This document shows, one piece after another, positions 8,607 through 18,547 of a DNA stretch of 64,000 nucleotides; within the stretch, counting starts at the first letter, position 1; every line of letters begins with the position of its first letter. Both the position numbers and the translations under genes were made by a program. The stretch spans positions 19,568 to 83,567 of the forward strand of contig NZ_KZ857186.1 of the NCBI RefSeq assembly GCF_003350925.1, given 5' to 3'. Source of the DNA: Dyella tabacisoli. Lineage in GTDB: Bacteria; Pseudomonadota; Gammaproteobacteria; Xanthomonadales; Rhodanobacteraceae. Below the pieces are notes generated by a model. It made no database searches. It worked only from the letters and a program-made list of their open reading frames with translations, and was not told the DNA's origin.

Positions 8607-8906
8607 GCGGTGCGCGACCAAGCGATTGTCTCCGAATTACGCCCAGAGTGTATCAATTTGCGTCATTTACTGTGGTAGGGGTGAGCGAGCACCATTTCGT
8701 TGGGTAAGGCAGCAAAAAACAACGATGAAAAGGTGGCGTCGACCAAGGCCATGGGTCCGAACCACCGACAGCGCATGTTGGTAGCCGCGCGGTATGCATG
8801 CATTTGTCACCCCCAACTCCAGCCGATCTCGCAACCTCCACGGTTGGGATGTTCATTGCTTCTGAGGGGCCTTTGACCGAACGCTTTTCAAAAAAGGAGC
8901 ACGCTG

Positions 8907-10199
8907 ATGCCTCAGGTCATTACCATTCCGTATGACGGACAAGAAGTCGGCCAAGGATACAATTCCGAGACACACGAGACCGTCGGCACCGCCTTATCCG
9001 TCGCCAACATCTCCGAAGATCCCGCCGTGGACGGGCAGCAGGTAACGACCTTCTTCCAAAGCGTGACCTCGCAGGAAAACCTGATGGAGTCCCTGGGGAT
9101 TTCCGCTTCGCTCGATGTCCGCTACGGCTTGTTTGCCGGCGGCGCAAAAATGGACTTTGCGCAAAGTCACGCCGTCAACTCCTACTCATCGTTCGTCGCG
9201 GGGCGTTGCGTCGTGAACAACGCGATCCGACACGGTCATGGATTCACCTTAAGCGAGACGGCCACGGCCTTGGTGACGACGCAGAGAATGGATGAATTCA
9301 AGACCGCATTTGGCGACATGTTTGTTCGCTCTTTGAAAACCGGCGGTGAATTCGATGTCGTTGCGCGAATTACCTCGGTGAGCGAAGAACATCAAACTCA
9401 GATGTCGGCAAGCCTTCAGGCGGAATATAACGGCCTTGTATCGGACGTCTCCTTCTCCGCGTCGTTCAAGAGCGCAACGTCCGACTCAAGCAATCACACC
9501 GAAGTAACGGTTTTTATGAGTCAAGCCGGCGGCATCGGTGAGCAGGCATCGTTCACCGGGTCTGATGCAACGAAAATTCTTCAGCGCCTGAGTGAATTTC
9601 CGGCTCTTGTGCATCAGCATCCCGTCGGCTTTGAAGTTGAACTGGCAAGCTACAACACCATACCCCTTCCGGTGCCTACCGTTGAAGAATCTCAAGATCG
9701 CCAGATCATCCTGCAGGATTGTCTTAATCAGAAAATGGGATTTCTGAAGGCAGTGGCCGACCTGGATTTCATTATGGGTGAGGATACACGGATATTTTTC
9801 GATAACCCTCCGCCCATCGCGGACCTATCGATTATGCAAGGTCAATATCGGTCCGCACTCAATGCACTAATGGCTCATGCCATCAAAGTCTCGACTGGAC
9901 AGATGAACCCACCGCAGACCTTTGTTGCAAACCCTTCTCCACCACCGTTGAACTTCAAAAAGAAGAAGCCATTTGTCGCCATTCCGAACTGGGGCTGCAT
10001 CGAAGACGTCCAGCGGTCCTCGGCTGATATGCCCAGCGCCGCGGATCTTGGCCTCAACATTATTTACGTGGTTGGCGGGCAAGGTACCGACGACGATCGA
10101 AACACAGCAACGAGCAGAGGCAATGTAATCAGCATAGTGCCCCCAGCGAACCAAAAAGTGCCACCAGGATTTTCAGTAACAGTTACCTACTATAACTAA
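8907..10199 (+). CDS. MACPF-like protein, candidate pore former
   Basis: A 430-residue protein with no obvious signal peptide. Residues 135-147 read FGDMFVRSLKTGG, close in layout to the MACPF/CDC signature (aromatic-G-T-H-aromatic followed by GG). On each side are long amphipathic stretches rich in Ser, Thr and Ala (about 70-110 and 150-205) that could be the membrane-inserting hairpins of that fold. The C-terminal 100 residues, after a Pro-rich linker and FKKKKPF, are a separate beta-type domain. The next gene (10281) follows on the same strand and may be a partner. AAAAAAGGAGCACGCTG gives a good ribosome site. MACPF membership is inferred from the motif and needs structural confirmation; a different lectin or toxin fold is possible. 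Confidence 0.7.
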   Translation: MPQVITIPYDGQEVGQGYNSETHETVGTALSVANISEDPAVDGQQVTTFFQSVTSQENLMESLGISASLDVRYGLFAGGAKMDFAQSHAVNSYSSFVAGRCVVNNAIRHGHGFTLSETATALVTTQRMDEFKTAFGDMFVRSLKTGGEFDVVARITSVSEEHQTQMSASLQAEYNGLVSDVSFSASFKSATSDSSNHTEVTVFMSQAGGIGEQASFTGSDATKILQRLSEFPALVHQHPVGFEVELASYNTIPLPVPTVEESQDRQIILQDCLNQKMGFLKAVADLDFIMGEDTRIFFDNPPPIADLSIMQGQYRSALNALMAHAIKVSTGQMNPPQTFVANPSPPPLNFKKKKPFVAIPNWGCIEDVQRSSADMPSAADLGLNIIYVVGGQGTDDDRNTATSRGNVISIVPPANQKVPPGFSVTVTYYN

Positions 10200-10280
10200 T
10201 GACAATCGTCCGAAAATGCCTTCCTTTTGATTGGACAAAGCTGCGGCGGCACAGTCGCCCGAACGCACGGAGATGTCGAG

Positions 10281-10913
10281 ATGCTGCAGAATCCATTTTT
10301 AACTCCACCTCAAATTGAAGGGCCAAAGTCCCGTAGTTGGGGGCGTGGTCTCGTCTTCGGGTTTCAAGGTCCGCCGGCATCGGTAACCACACCGGCGAAC
10401 GAGGAAGATGCTGATGCCTTCCAGCAAGGCGTACTCGCCGGGCAGCAAGCAGCTACTAACGGCCTGGACGTTCTTACGGATACATGCGTAGACCTGCACA
10501 AAGAGTCACCGGCCACGGCGGATCTGGTACCCGCGGGCTTTGAAGCCGTGCTGATAGGAAAGGACATCGTTGAGGCCGCTTTCGCCAGCACGATTGTCGG
10601 AGCAGTTCTCCTTCTCGTCGATCTGTCGGCAAATGCGACGACCCACTTCGATGATCCAGACAAGGCGTTGCAAGCCGATGCCATAGCCCTGCAGCAGCTA
10701 CTGAACGATATGGGCATCAACGACTCGATGGCGCTATTTATCGGCGGTGGCGTGGACAACACCGTCGCGCAATGTGAGCTGAAGCTGACCCCGATATTCC
10801 GCTCGCAAGACGCCGCCCGATCGGCGGCACTGGCATTTGCCAGACCCTCGTATGTGGTCGTCAGTTGGCGCACCGATCAGTCGGGTGGAATGACCCTGGT
10901 CGATTCGGGCTGA
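10281..10913 (+). CDS. Unknown protein paired with the MACPF-like gene
   Basis: A 210-residue protein I do not recognise. ATG 10281 has GGAG upstream; a TTG-initiated extension to 10227 is possible but has no ribosome site. It carries a Gln/Ala-rich helix (AFQQGVLAGQQAATNGLDVL), an alanine-rich hydrophobic segment at about 95-115 that could be a single membrane span or amphipathic helix, and a compact C-terminal half ending VVVSWRTDQSGGMTLVDSG. It lies 81 bases after the MACPF-like gene on the same strand and is probably cotranscribed. It may be an accessory, targeting or immunity component, but no direct evidence shows which. Confidence 0.65.
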   Translation: MLQNPFLTPPQIEGPKSRSWGRGLVFGFQGPPASVTTPANEEDADAFQQGVLAGQQAATNGLDVLTDTCVDLHKESPATADLVPAGFEAVLIGKDIVEAAFASTIVGAVLLLVDLSANATTHFDDPDKALQADAIALQQLLNDMGINDSMALFIGGGVDNTVAQCELKLTPIFRSQDAARSAALAFARPSYVVVSWRTDQSGGMTLVDSG

Positions 10914-10933
10914 TTCAAGCACAGGTTCTCAAA

Positions 10934-11314
10934 CTAGCGAGTGGCGAAAAGGCGTAAAAGAGAGACCATGTCAGTGCACCTTTTTGTTCGCCGCATGGGG
11001 AGCGACGTCGCATCGTCAATCACTGCGACCGCGTCAACCTCGATCAGGTAATCGGGGTTGGACAGTGTCGCCACTCCCACCAGGGTATCGGGCGGCTTGT
11101 AATTGCCGAACAGCGCCACCCTCGCTTTTTCGATCAGCGGCACATACTCACGCCGATGATTGACAACATAGATCGTGATCTTGGCCACTTGATCCGACCG
11201 GGCACCACCGGCAGTGATGCCCCTTACCCGCACCCACCCTACGGGATGCAGGCACACAAGCCTTCGTGAAACAAAGGGCTGGACCATCCTGCGGATTCCA
11301 GCTTCGCTGGACAC
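10934..11314 (-). pseudogene. RidA/YjgF family remnant
   Basis: The minus strand at about 11010-11200 encodes a clear C-terminal half of a RidA-type protein (SDQVAKITIYVV, then a FGNYKPPDTLVGVATLSNPD-like core and EVDAVAVID). Upstream, the frame changes to sequence without RidA character. The N-terminal half, with its usual YVSGQ strand, is missing. An open frame exists, but the product would lack half the fold, so I read it as a decayed gene. It is convergent with the 10281 gene. Confidence 0.65.
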
Positions 11315-11500
11315 CGCTTTCGGCCGAGGCCGAACAAGTCGCCGCTGTTGAACCGTGTTGAGTCAAGCACACATTGCCGTCCGCCGATATTGCCGGCAAG
11401 CTTGGGTCATTGGCCGAAGAGGCCATCCACGCTCAACGAATCTCGGTGCGGCCGTCATGCTCCGAACGCTCACTCGACCGCGCCCGGAGGGAAATAACGA

Positions 11501-12058
11501 ATGACGAATGACGATCGCACCAGGACAATTCCAAGGAGAACACCCGAATCGGCGGCCATGTCTGCAAACGTAAAACGGGCGATGGCGATCACCGCCACTA
11601 TCAACCGTCTGACGTTTGACGATGCGGATGAAGTCCGGGCCTTGTTCAGCGACCTCATCGGCAAGAAGGTCGACGACAGCTTCTTATTGATACCGCCATT
11701 CTATACAGCAGGCGGAGTCGACATCCGCGTTGGTCGCAATGTCTTCGTAAATCAGAATTGCACTTTCTATGATCTTGGCGGGCTCGACATTGCCGACGAT
11801 GTAATGATCGGGCCGAATGTGAGCATCATCACGACCAGCCATCCCGTCGAACCTTCCCAGCGACACAGCTTCGTCATTGCAAAGCCCATCGTGATTGAAA
11901 GGAACGTCTGGATCGCAGCCAACGCGACCATCATCGGTGGCGTCACCGTAGGCGAGAACTCGGTCGTCGCGGCGGGCTCGGTGGTCACCAAGGACGTTCC
12001 CCCGAATACGCTTGTCGGGGGAAATCCGGCGCGGGTCATTCGCTCGATTGCCGATTGA
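11501..12058 (+). CDS. Hexapeptide-repeat O-acetyltransferase (maltose/galactoside type)
   Basis: A 185-residue left-handed beta-helix acetyltransferase of the LacA/Maa/NodL group. These enzymes transfer acetyl from acetyl-CoA to sugar hydroxyls. Hexapeptide turns run from about residue 70 to the end (GGVDIRVGRNVFVNQNCTF, then IGPNVSI, IERNVWIAANATIIGGVTVG, VVAAGSVVTKDVPPNTLVGG). H114 in TTSHPVEP is the expected catalytic histidine. GGAGGG at 11486 precedes ATG 11501. The first 20 residues are polar and atypical, so translation may begin at an internal Met. It stands alone with no sugar operon near it. Confidence 0.9.
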   Translation: MTNDDRTRTIPRRTPESAAMSANVKRAMAITATINRLTFDDADEVRALFSDLIGKKVDDSFLLIPPFYTAGGVDIRVGRNVFVNQNCTFYDLGGLDIADDVMIGPNVSIITTSHPVEPSQRHSFVIAKPIVIERNVWIAANATIIGGVTVGENSVVAAGSVVTKDVPPNTLVGGNPARVIRSIAD

Positions 12059-12200
12059 CGGAACCTCCGAAAGGGACAAAACCAGTGAAAAGCTGTTCGC
12101 CATCAGCGCCAGACTAGATGGACGCGATGTGACTCCCGGCGAACAAACCGGACTCGCATTACTGCGAAACGAAACGCACTTCTATGCCGCAGGCAGCACG

Positions 12201-13589
12201 CTACCCTCCGCGCCTAAGCTTGCGTATCTGTCTTGCTTGCGCGGGCATACCCAAATCATTGGCGGTGTAGTGCACCAGCTTGCGGGTCGCCAGGTCCACC
12301 GTGACGAAATCATCCGGCGTCTTGGTTTGCGCTCCGTCTGAAGCGGGGTGGTATTCAATGCGCAATTGATTGGCATCGACGATCAGGCGCAGATAGCCGT
12401 AGTTTGTATCGTCGTAGTTTTCCAAGACCACTTGGTCGGTGCTGGCCGATGCTTTCTGGATCACTTGAGGCGCGCGCAGCACGGCGGCACCCGCCGCACT
12501 CAGTTTCTGCAAGCCGTGACCACCGTTACCGCAGACCAGATAGGGAATCTGCGTACCATCGGACTGGCGCGTGCGCGTGAAACGCTGGAAATTGTGCGCA
12601 TGGCCGGACAGAAAGGCGTGCGGCCAAACACCTACCTGGTCGCACAACTGATCCAACTGCTTGAGCAGACTGATGCTCCAGCCATGTCGAGACACGGTGT
12701 AAGGCGGATGATGATCGGCAAAGAGCAATGCGCCTTTAAACTTTTCGGCCTTGACCCGCTGTAGCGCCGCCTTGACGAAGGCGAGTTGCGCATTGCCAAT
12801 CGTAGGGTCGGCAATCACGCCTGGGTCCTCCAGCGTGTTGCTGTAGAGCACCAGGATGCGTACAAACGGCGCTTCAAGTGTGAAGAACACGCCAGGCTGG
12901 ATTTGCGCAGTGCGCGACAAGCCACCAGCCTCAAGCGTAACCATAAAGCTCTCAGCACAGAAGTTGCGCAAGTAAGCGTCGAGTGTGCGGGCATGCGCCA
13001 ATGGCGACACCATACCGTCATGGTTGCCGGCAGCCGCGAGAATCGGCGCAGGATAATCGCGATACGGATCGTAGAACTGATCGTAGTAGTAGACGGCTTC
13101 ACCGAAGCTGTAGACGATATCGCCCAGCAGCAGATTGAATTGCGGCACTTCACGCGGATCGCTCTCCTGGAAGTCGCTGGTCATCTTGTCGGCTACTTGG
13201 TTTTGCGTGGCGGGCCCGCGTGTGCTGCCGCAATCGCCGGTGGCATGAAACACGAGCTGGCCGCCCTGAGTGATGCGCTTGATCGCAGCGGTATTACCGC
13301 CCATCACCTGCTCCAACGTCAGTTGCGGCTCCACTCCGCCGCGCGGCAGCGGATAAGGCAAGGGCTGCAGTTTATGTTTTTTATTGAGCTGGTCGATCAC
13401 CGTATACGCCGGGCCGTCCGACGGATGATTGACGACGAATGTCGTCGGATCGGGCGTCGGTCCCGGCTGCGAAAATACCGGCTGTTGCAGGGTGCGCACT
13501 GAAGGCGCGTTGGCAGCAGCCGTGCCGCCAACGGCGGCGGCCGGGCTGCTGCGCTTAGTGCGCTTGCTCGTTTGCTTGGTCCGCTTCAT
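12201..13589 (-). CDS. Metallophosphoesterase family protein
   Basis: A 462-residue calcineurin-like metallophosphoesterase. The metal-binding motifs appear in order: GD at 118-119, a second GDIVY at 156-160, GNHD at 188-191, then DHHPPY and SGHAHNF in the C-terminal half. The order and spacing fit purple-acid-phosphatase-like and related bacterial hydrolases. ATG 13589 has AGGAG upstream; the longer frame to 13685 is spurious. The N-terminus is very basic (MKRTKQTSKRTKRSS) and Ala/Pro-rich without a hydrophobic core, so it is not a normal signal peptide. The substrate is unknown. Neighbours give no help. Confidence 0.87.
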   Translation of the reverse strand: MKRTKQTSKRTKRSSPAAAVGGTAAANAPSVRTLQQPVFSQPGPTPDPTTFVVNHPSDGPAYTVIDQLNKKHKLQPLPYPLPRGGVEPQLTLEQVMGGNTAAIKRITQGGQLVFHATGDCGSTRGPATQNQVADKMTSDFQESDPREVPQFNLLLGDIVYSFGEAVYYYDQFYDPYRDYPAPILAAAGNHDGMVSPLAHARTLDAYLRNFCAESFMVTLEAGGLSRTAQIQPGVFFTLEAPFVRILVLYSNTLEDPGVIADPTIGNAQLAFVKAALQRVKAEKFKGALLFADHHPPYTVSRHGWSISLLKQLDQLCDQVGVWPHAFLSGHAHNFQRFTRTRQSDGTQIPYLVCGNGGHGLQKLSAAGAAVLRAPQVIQKASASTDQVVLENYDDTNYGYLRLIVDANQLRIEYHPASDGAQTKTPDDFVTVDLATRKLVHYTANDLGMPAQARQIRKLRRGG

Positions 13590-13819
13590 AACGTCTCCTG
13601 GGCAGGGAAACCACCATGGCATTGGACGATACGATAGGCCCGATCCACGGGTCGAAGAGCGGCATGCCAAATCCATGTGCCGCACTGCGCAGAATCAATG
13701 AGTTCGATGACAGCCTCAAGTCGATTCAGCGCAGGACTTTCAATGTCGACGCAAACTTACGACAAGCGCCTGATGGGGCACAAGAGCGCCCTGACTGCAG
13801 CACAAGTGGATCAAACCGA

Positions 13820-13859
13820 CGTAGGTTGGGCTGAGCAAAGCGAACCACGACCTACCGCG
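13820..13859. repeat. Family A intergenic repeat, short form
   Basis: About 40 bases with both ends of the element (CGTAGGTTGGGCTGAG and CGACCTACCG) and no middle. It looks like a deletion product or a single hairpin unit. Confidence 0.6.
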
Positions 13860-14170
13860 CGTGATCGCACACCCGAGCATTTAAGCGCGCGTGATTGACA
13901 CAGATAAAACGTGTTATTCGTCCTTTTGCGCCTGCGCTATTCGACATAATCCGCAGAACCTGTTCCATGAAGGTATCGCTTAGTAAGTTATGTTCCATCA
14001 GCACGCGATGAAAAATCGGGCCGTGGATCACACCCACCTACACCTCGAGATCCAGATCGGCCTGAAGTTCGCCTCAGCCAAGCGCACGCTGCAGCGCGTC
14101 CTATGCCGCGCGAATCTTCTCGACGGGGGTGTTTGCGGCCACGAACGTGGTCGCGGCGACCTGCTCTTAT
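13852..14170 (-). pseudogene. TetR family regulator remnant (C-terminal domain)
   Basis: One minus-strand frame reads the end of a TetR-type ligand domain: GELQADLDLEV, a stop, then VGVIHGPIFHRVLMEHNLLS and TFMEQVLRIM. This is the usual last-helix pattern of the family. At least three in-frame stop codons (near 14110, 14080 and 14040) and the absence of a DNA-binding domain show decay. The rest of the 13590-14729 gap has only short spurious ORFs. The match to TetR is by pattern, not by search. Confidence 0.6.
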
Positions 14171-14729
14171 GTGATGCATTTGGCTATTTTTCTGCCTTCT
14201 TGATCGGCTTACATCGCAAGTGCGCGCAGCTAGAGATACACCACGCAACCCGCCCGATTTTCAGCACCTATCGCCGCCGCATAGATTTGATGGCCCCTTC
14301 AAGTTGTATGAAACACGTATTTGGCAAATCCGTCGAACGATACGGATATTTATTCCTATATCTCCATTCATTACGTTTGCATTGTTAACGCCTGCATTTC
14401 AAAGCTGTTTCTAGGGGCTGCTGCGGATTACGCGTTTGTCGAGATACGGTCGACGTCGATGGTCCGCACGCAGAGTTCGGCATTTGAGATGTAGAGCATG
14501 TACGCACGATCGTGTCCAACGATTTGGGGTGGGTCGCGCCGTGAATGACATCCGTTCACGCCTCGATAAATTTGCAGGAACGTCCTGAAAACGACCGAGC
14601 TCGCGAGAAGTCCGCGGCCTTGGTGCGTGCTGCATCAAAAATGCAGGGATTTACGGTTGCCATGTTCGTGTGTTCTCTCATAAATCGGAGCCGGCTCTGA
14701 ATATCGGCTCCATCACCGGAGATTTCAGT

Positions 14730-17363
14730 ATGCACGGTACACAAACCCCCATACCCATTGCAGGGTTTAAGACATCGTTGCTTGCCATTTTTCTCGCTAC
14801 ATTCACGCTCAACGTCTTTGCATCGGGCGCTAACGACCACTCGGCGGCGATGCCCCCACCGCCTGCGGGCGCACATTCGTTGAAGCCGATTGTGCATGTT
14901 AAGTCCGCAGCTCCCGACTTCCGCCCAGCACCACCCGATGGCGTGCGGATCCCTGAGCGCTATCTGGATTATGACTACAGCCCGGAAACCTCCTCCGCGC
15001 GTTTCATTCATGACGAGCCTTCGAAGGTAAGGCACTTCGCACAGATGGCTAGCAAGAGCGTTGCTGCTGCCACGGCTACTTGCGACGCGAACGCGTTCGC
15101 CAACGCATCGACGAACACGGTCGGAGAGTTGATTCGGACCGCTGATTGGTCCTGTATCAACACGCTCTTCAGCCTGACAGGAACCACGGCCGGCGCGGTG
15201 TTCTCCGAGGGCAAGATGATCGCGGTTGCGAATTACGCGAAAGCTTACGCTGTGAGTTATCCGGGCGATGACAGCACCGGCGTCGAGCAGTTTGCGACCT
15301 TTCTACGTGCCGGTTATTACGTGCAGTTCAATAACCCGACTGCTGTTCCAGCCTATTCGTCAAACGTCGCGACGGCGGTAGACGCATACCTGGACGCCTT
15401 CGTCGCAAACTCGCATTTTTACGACGTGAATGACAACCATGGCGCGGTTCTCGGTGAGGTACTTACACTCACGGCAAGCTCGTCCCAGCAGGCTCGCTAC
15501 GCGGGTACTTACAAGAGTCTCCTCGACCGATATAACAGCAGTTACAACGCCTTCTACAACATGAAGGGATCGATCGACCAGGTCTTCAGTGCTTACTACC
15601 TCGGCGCCTGGAATCCGGCCTGGGTGAGTCTGGTGAACTCCGATACCTCAGTCATCAGCACGCTCAACAATTTCGTCACGCGTGCCAAGTTCAATGCGAA
15701 TGCCCCGGACGAATGGCTCACGCGCGATGCCGCTGCTGAGTTGGCACATTTTCTCGATGGCAATACGTACGCATCGAACGTTGTCAATGTGGCCAAGCCG
15801 CTGGTGCGCACGGTTATTCAAACATACAACTTCAGCAACAACGGCATTTCGATCTTCATCGCTGCGGTGGCCGGTCAAGACTATTACGACGGTACGAATT
15901 GCAGCTATTACGGCACCTGCGCCACCAAGTCACAGGTCATGGCCAGTGTGCAGGGACAGTCGTATCAGTGCCCGAGCGATGCGATCAAGATCGTCGCGCA
16001 GAACATGACCACGCAGCAGTTCAGCGACACCTGCGCCACACTCCACAACGAAGTCGGATACATCCACGGCCTGTTCAAAGACCCCGGTCAAATCGCCAGC
16101 GATAACACCGTAGGCCTGGAAGTCGACGTATTCAACAGCTCCGCCGACTACGCGACATACGGCTCTTATCTCTACGGCATCAACACGAATAATGGTGGCC
16201 TGAGTATCAAAGGCGACCCTTCGCAGGTTGGCAACATCGCCCATTTTTACTGTTATCACGCCGAGTGGATTACCGCCGACTGGGAGATCTGGAATCTCTG
16301 GCACGAGTTCACGCACTATATGGATGGCAAGTACAACCAGAAGGGCTCTTTCGGCGATGAGCCGACGTCGAATGCCGACCTGCCTTATTCAGAGGTGTGG
16401 TGGATCGAAGGCATCGCCGAGTATGTAAGCTATTCCTATCGCAACCTGGTCGATTCGGGGGCGGTCCCCGTCGCCGGGAATCACACGTATTCTCTTCCAC
16501 GGCTGTTCAACAATACTTACGACATGGCTTCTTATCAGGAAGCGGCGTATCCAGGCGGCTATCTTGCCGTCAACTTCATGATTAACAACCACCGCTCCGA
16601 CATCGACACGATGTTGGGCATCTTCCGCGCGGGCAACTTCAGCACCAGTTATCACACCTTTCTTGACGGTATCCGCAATAGCTACACGTCGGAGTTCGAG
16701 TCGTTCGAAACTTGCTTCAACAGCAATAGCGGTACCGGCGGCTGCGGCACTGGTGGTGGTTCTACCGGCGCTGCCACGCTGAGTCCGGCAAGCTTCAACT
16801 TCGGCAACGTCGCGGTGAATGGCTACAGCAACTGGCAGGCATTCACGCTGACCAACACGGGCACCACGGCGGTATCTATCAGCAGTGCCACGGCAACCGG
16901 TCCGTTCACTGTGTCCAATGCTTGCGGATCATCGCTGGCAGTCGGATCCCAATGCACCGTTTGGGTTCTGTTTTCACCCAAAGCCAATGGCGCGTCCAGC
17001 GGCACGCTGACCGTGACCGACAGTGCTAGCGGCGGCGCGCAGACTTCCGCCTTGAGCGGCACGGGAGGCACGGGCGGAGGTGACATCAGCTTCTCGGGAA
17101 CGATTGCGTCACAGGGTGGATACATCTACACCCCGAACTTCACGAGTGGCACGGGAACGGTTACTGCAACGCTCAATGTCCCCGCAGGCACCAGTTGGAG
17201 ATGGGTTGCGGACAACGCCACCACTAACCAAGCCATTTCGGAACAGGACGGCACGGGTCCGTTGACGATCGCCTTCCCCGCCGTCGCAGGGAACAGCTAC
17301 AACTTCTTCGTACAAGCCACCACGGGGTCGGGAGCCTGGTCGATGACGGGGTCGCATCCGTAA
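14730..17363 (+). CDS. Secreted M9 family collagenase
   Basis: An 877-residue secreted metalloprotease of the microbial collagenase (M9) family. ATG 14730 follows CCGGAGA and opens a signal peptide (hydrophobic FKTSLLAIFLATFTLNVFAS). A short propeptide-like segment follows, then the M9 N-terminal activator region (about 110-440) and the catalytic domain with H525-EFT-H529 and downstream E560 in WWIEGIAEY as zinc ligand. A Gly/Thr linker leads to an Ig-like choice-of-anchor-D domain (about 690-790) and a C-terminal PPC-like beta domain, in place of the PKD and collagen-binding modules of Vibrio or Clostridium enzymes. It is monocistronic. Collagen or another structured protein is the expected substrate. 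Confidence 0.92.
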   Translation: MHGTQTPIPIAGFKTSLLAIFLATFTLNVFASGANDHSAAMPPPPAGAHSLKPIVHVKSAAPDFRPAPPDGVRIPERYLDYDYSPETSSARFIHDEPSKVRHFAQMASKSVAAATATCDANAFANASTNTVGELIRTADWSCINTLFSLTGTTAGAVFSEGKMIAVANYAKAYAVSYPGDDSTGVEQFATFLRAGYYVQFNNPTAVPAYSSNVATAVDAYLDAFVANSHFYDVNDNHGAVLGEVLTLTASSSQQARYAGTYKSLLDRYNSSYNAFYNMKGSIDQVFSAYYLGAWNPAWVSLVNSDTSVISTLNNFVTRAKFNANAPDEWLTRDAAAELAHFLDGNTYASNVVNVAKPLVRTVIQTYNFSNNGISIFIAAVAGQDYYDGTNCSYYGTCATKSQVMASVQGQSYQCPSDAIKIVAQNMTTQQFSDTCATLHNEVGYIHGLFKDPGQIASDNTVGLEVDVFNSSADYATYGSYLYGINTNNGGLSIKGDPSQVGNIAHFYCYHAEWITADWEIWNLWHEFTHYMDGKYNQKGSFGDEPTSNADLPYSEVWWIEGIAEYVSYSYRNLVDSGAVPVAGNHTYSLPRLFNNTYDMASYQEAAYPGGYLAVNFMINNHRSDIDTMLGIFRAGNFSTSYHTFLDGIRNSYTSEFESFETCFNSNSGTGGCGTGGGSTGAATLSPASFNFGNVAVNGYSNWQAFTLTNTGTTAVSISSATATGPFTVSNACGSSLAVGSQCTVWVLFSPKANGASSGTLTVTDSASGGAQTSALSGTGGTGGGDISFSGTIASQGGYIYTPNFTSGTGTVTATLNVPAGTSWRWVADNATTNQAISEQDGTGPLTIAFPAVAGNSYNFFVQATTGSGAWSMTGSHP

Positions 17364-17398
17364 TTACCAAAGGGCAATCGGTCCATACTCTAGACCGT

Positions 17399-17431
17399 CA
17401 TCGGGCCGGCTCCGAAAGGGCCGGCCCGATG
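17399..17431 (+). terminator. Hairpin after the collagenase gene
   Basis: A perfect 12-bp stem (CATCGGGCCGGC and GCCGGCCCGATG) with a nine-base loop begins 36 bases past the collagenase stop. No T-run follows, so it may act with Rho or only stabilise the mRNA. The rest of the 17364-17768 gap holds no gene I can support. Confidence 0.5.
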
Positions 17432-17768
17432 GCACCGGCGTAAGACGCAGAACATGCGGATCATCTCGCAGACAGTATCCGGTGATCGACTCGTGGTTTG
17501 ATCGAGCCGATTTCCATCGAGCTGATTTCCAAGCGCGTGTTCGATCTATCTAGTTCATCGACGCGCAGCTCCAGCATCTCCGCCCCTCCCTGCCCCACCC
17601 TGGCTTATCTGCGGCGGATCGCAACCTTGCGTTCTATAGCTCACCGCAATCGCGCCACAGTTGTCACTCACACCGTTCGACGCTCTGGTCGCAGTCTCTC
17701 CCACGACCACCAACGATCGCGCCGGCGACTACCGGCGCCGACAAGACGGCCATGTGAGGAGAAACGAT

Positions 17769-18422
17769 ATGAAAAAGATTACGGTGTGGGGCGTTGACTG
17801 GGCGCCGCCATTTGCCCAAGGACTGGTGCGGGATCTGCGTGTGCGCTGGGCGCTCGAAGAAGCGGGGCTTGCCTATGAAAGTCGGTGGGTCGGCGTCGAG
17901 GAACGACACTCCGATACCTATCGGCGCAAGCATCCTTTTGGATTGGTGCCTGTGCTCGAATCCGATGAAGGGACCATGATCGAATCGGGCGCAATCGTCT
18001 ATGCCATTGCCGAACATAGCGAGGCGCTAATGCCTGCCGACCAGCGCGCCAAAACGCTCGGCTGGATGTTCGCTGCGCTCAATACGGTCGAGCCGCCGGT
18101 CTGGAATCTTTTCGTGATCGACCTGCTGCACCCTGACGAAGCATGGGCAAAGCTGCGACGCCCTGGCGCTGTTGATGAAGTGAAAGCTCGATTGGCCGCG
18201 CTGTCCGCATGGCTAGACGGTCGCGATTATCTACAGGATTGCTTCACGGCAGCCGACATTTTGATGACCACCGCGCTGAGGTTCATCCGGCATACGGATC
18301 TCGTGGCCGAATTCCCACGGATTGACGCCTACGTTAAGCGTTGTGAGGCGCGTCCAGCGTTCCAGACTGCTTTACGCAACCAAATGGCCGACTACGCACG
18401 TAACGTACCCGTCGCAGCCTGA
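17769..18422 (+). CDS. Glutathione S-transferase family protein
   Basis: A 217-residue GST. The thioredoxin-like N-terminal domain includes KHPFGLVPVLESDEGTMIES, the cis-proline and glutathione-contact segment, at about residues 55-75. The all-helical C-terminal domain contains CFTAADILMTTALRF, the N-capping and hydrophobic staple motif, near residue 160. ATG 17769 follows GTGAGGAGAAACG, a strong ribosome site; the frame opens earlier without family character. It stands alone between the collagenase and a convergent TonB receptor. A detoxification role is usual for the family; the substrate is unknown. Confidence 0.92.
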   Translation: MKKITVWGVDWAPPFAQGLVRDLRVRWALEEAGLAYESRWVGVEERHSDTYRRKHPFGLVPVLESDEGTMIESGAIVYAIAEHSEALMPADQRAKTLGWMFAALNTVEPPVWNLFVIDLLHPDEAWAKLRRPGAVDEVKARLAALSAWLDGRDYLQDCFTAADILMTTALRFIRHTDLVAEFPRIDAYVKRCEARPAFQTALRNQMADYARNVPVAA

Positions 18423-18547
18423 GTTCGGGCCTACGATGCAGATTGAAGTGCTACGCGATAGCAAGAATCCGGTACAAGGTTATCCAGCGAGTACCTCAAA
18501 ACAGCAGGTACCCGCTGGACAACCGTTGTCCGATACAGCCTTGGCTA

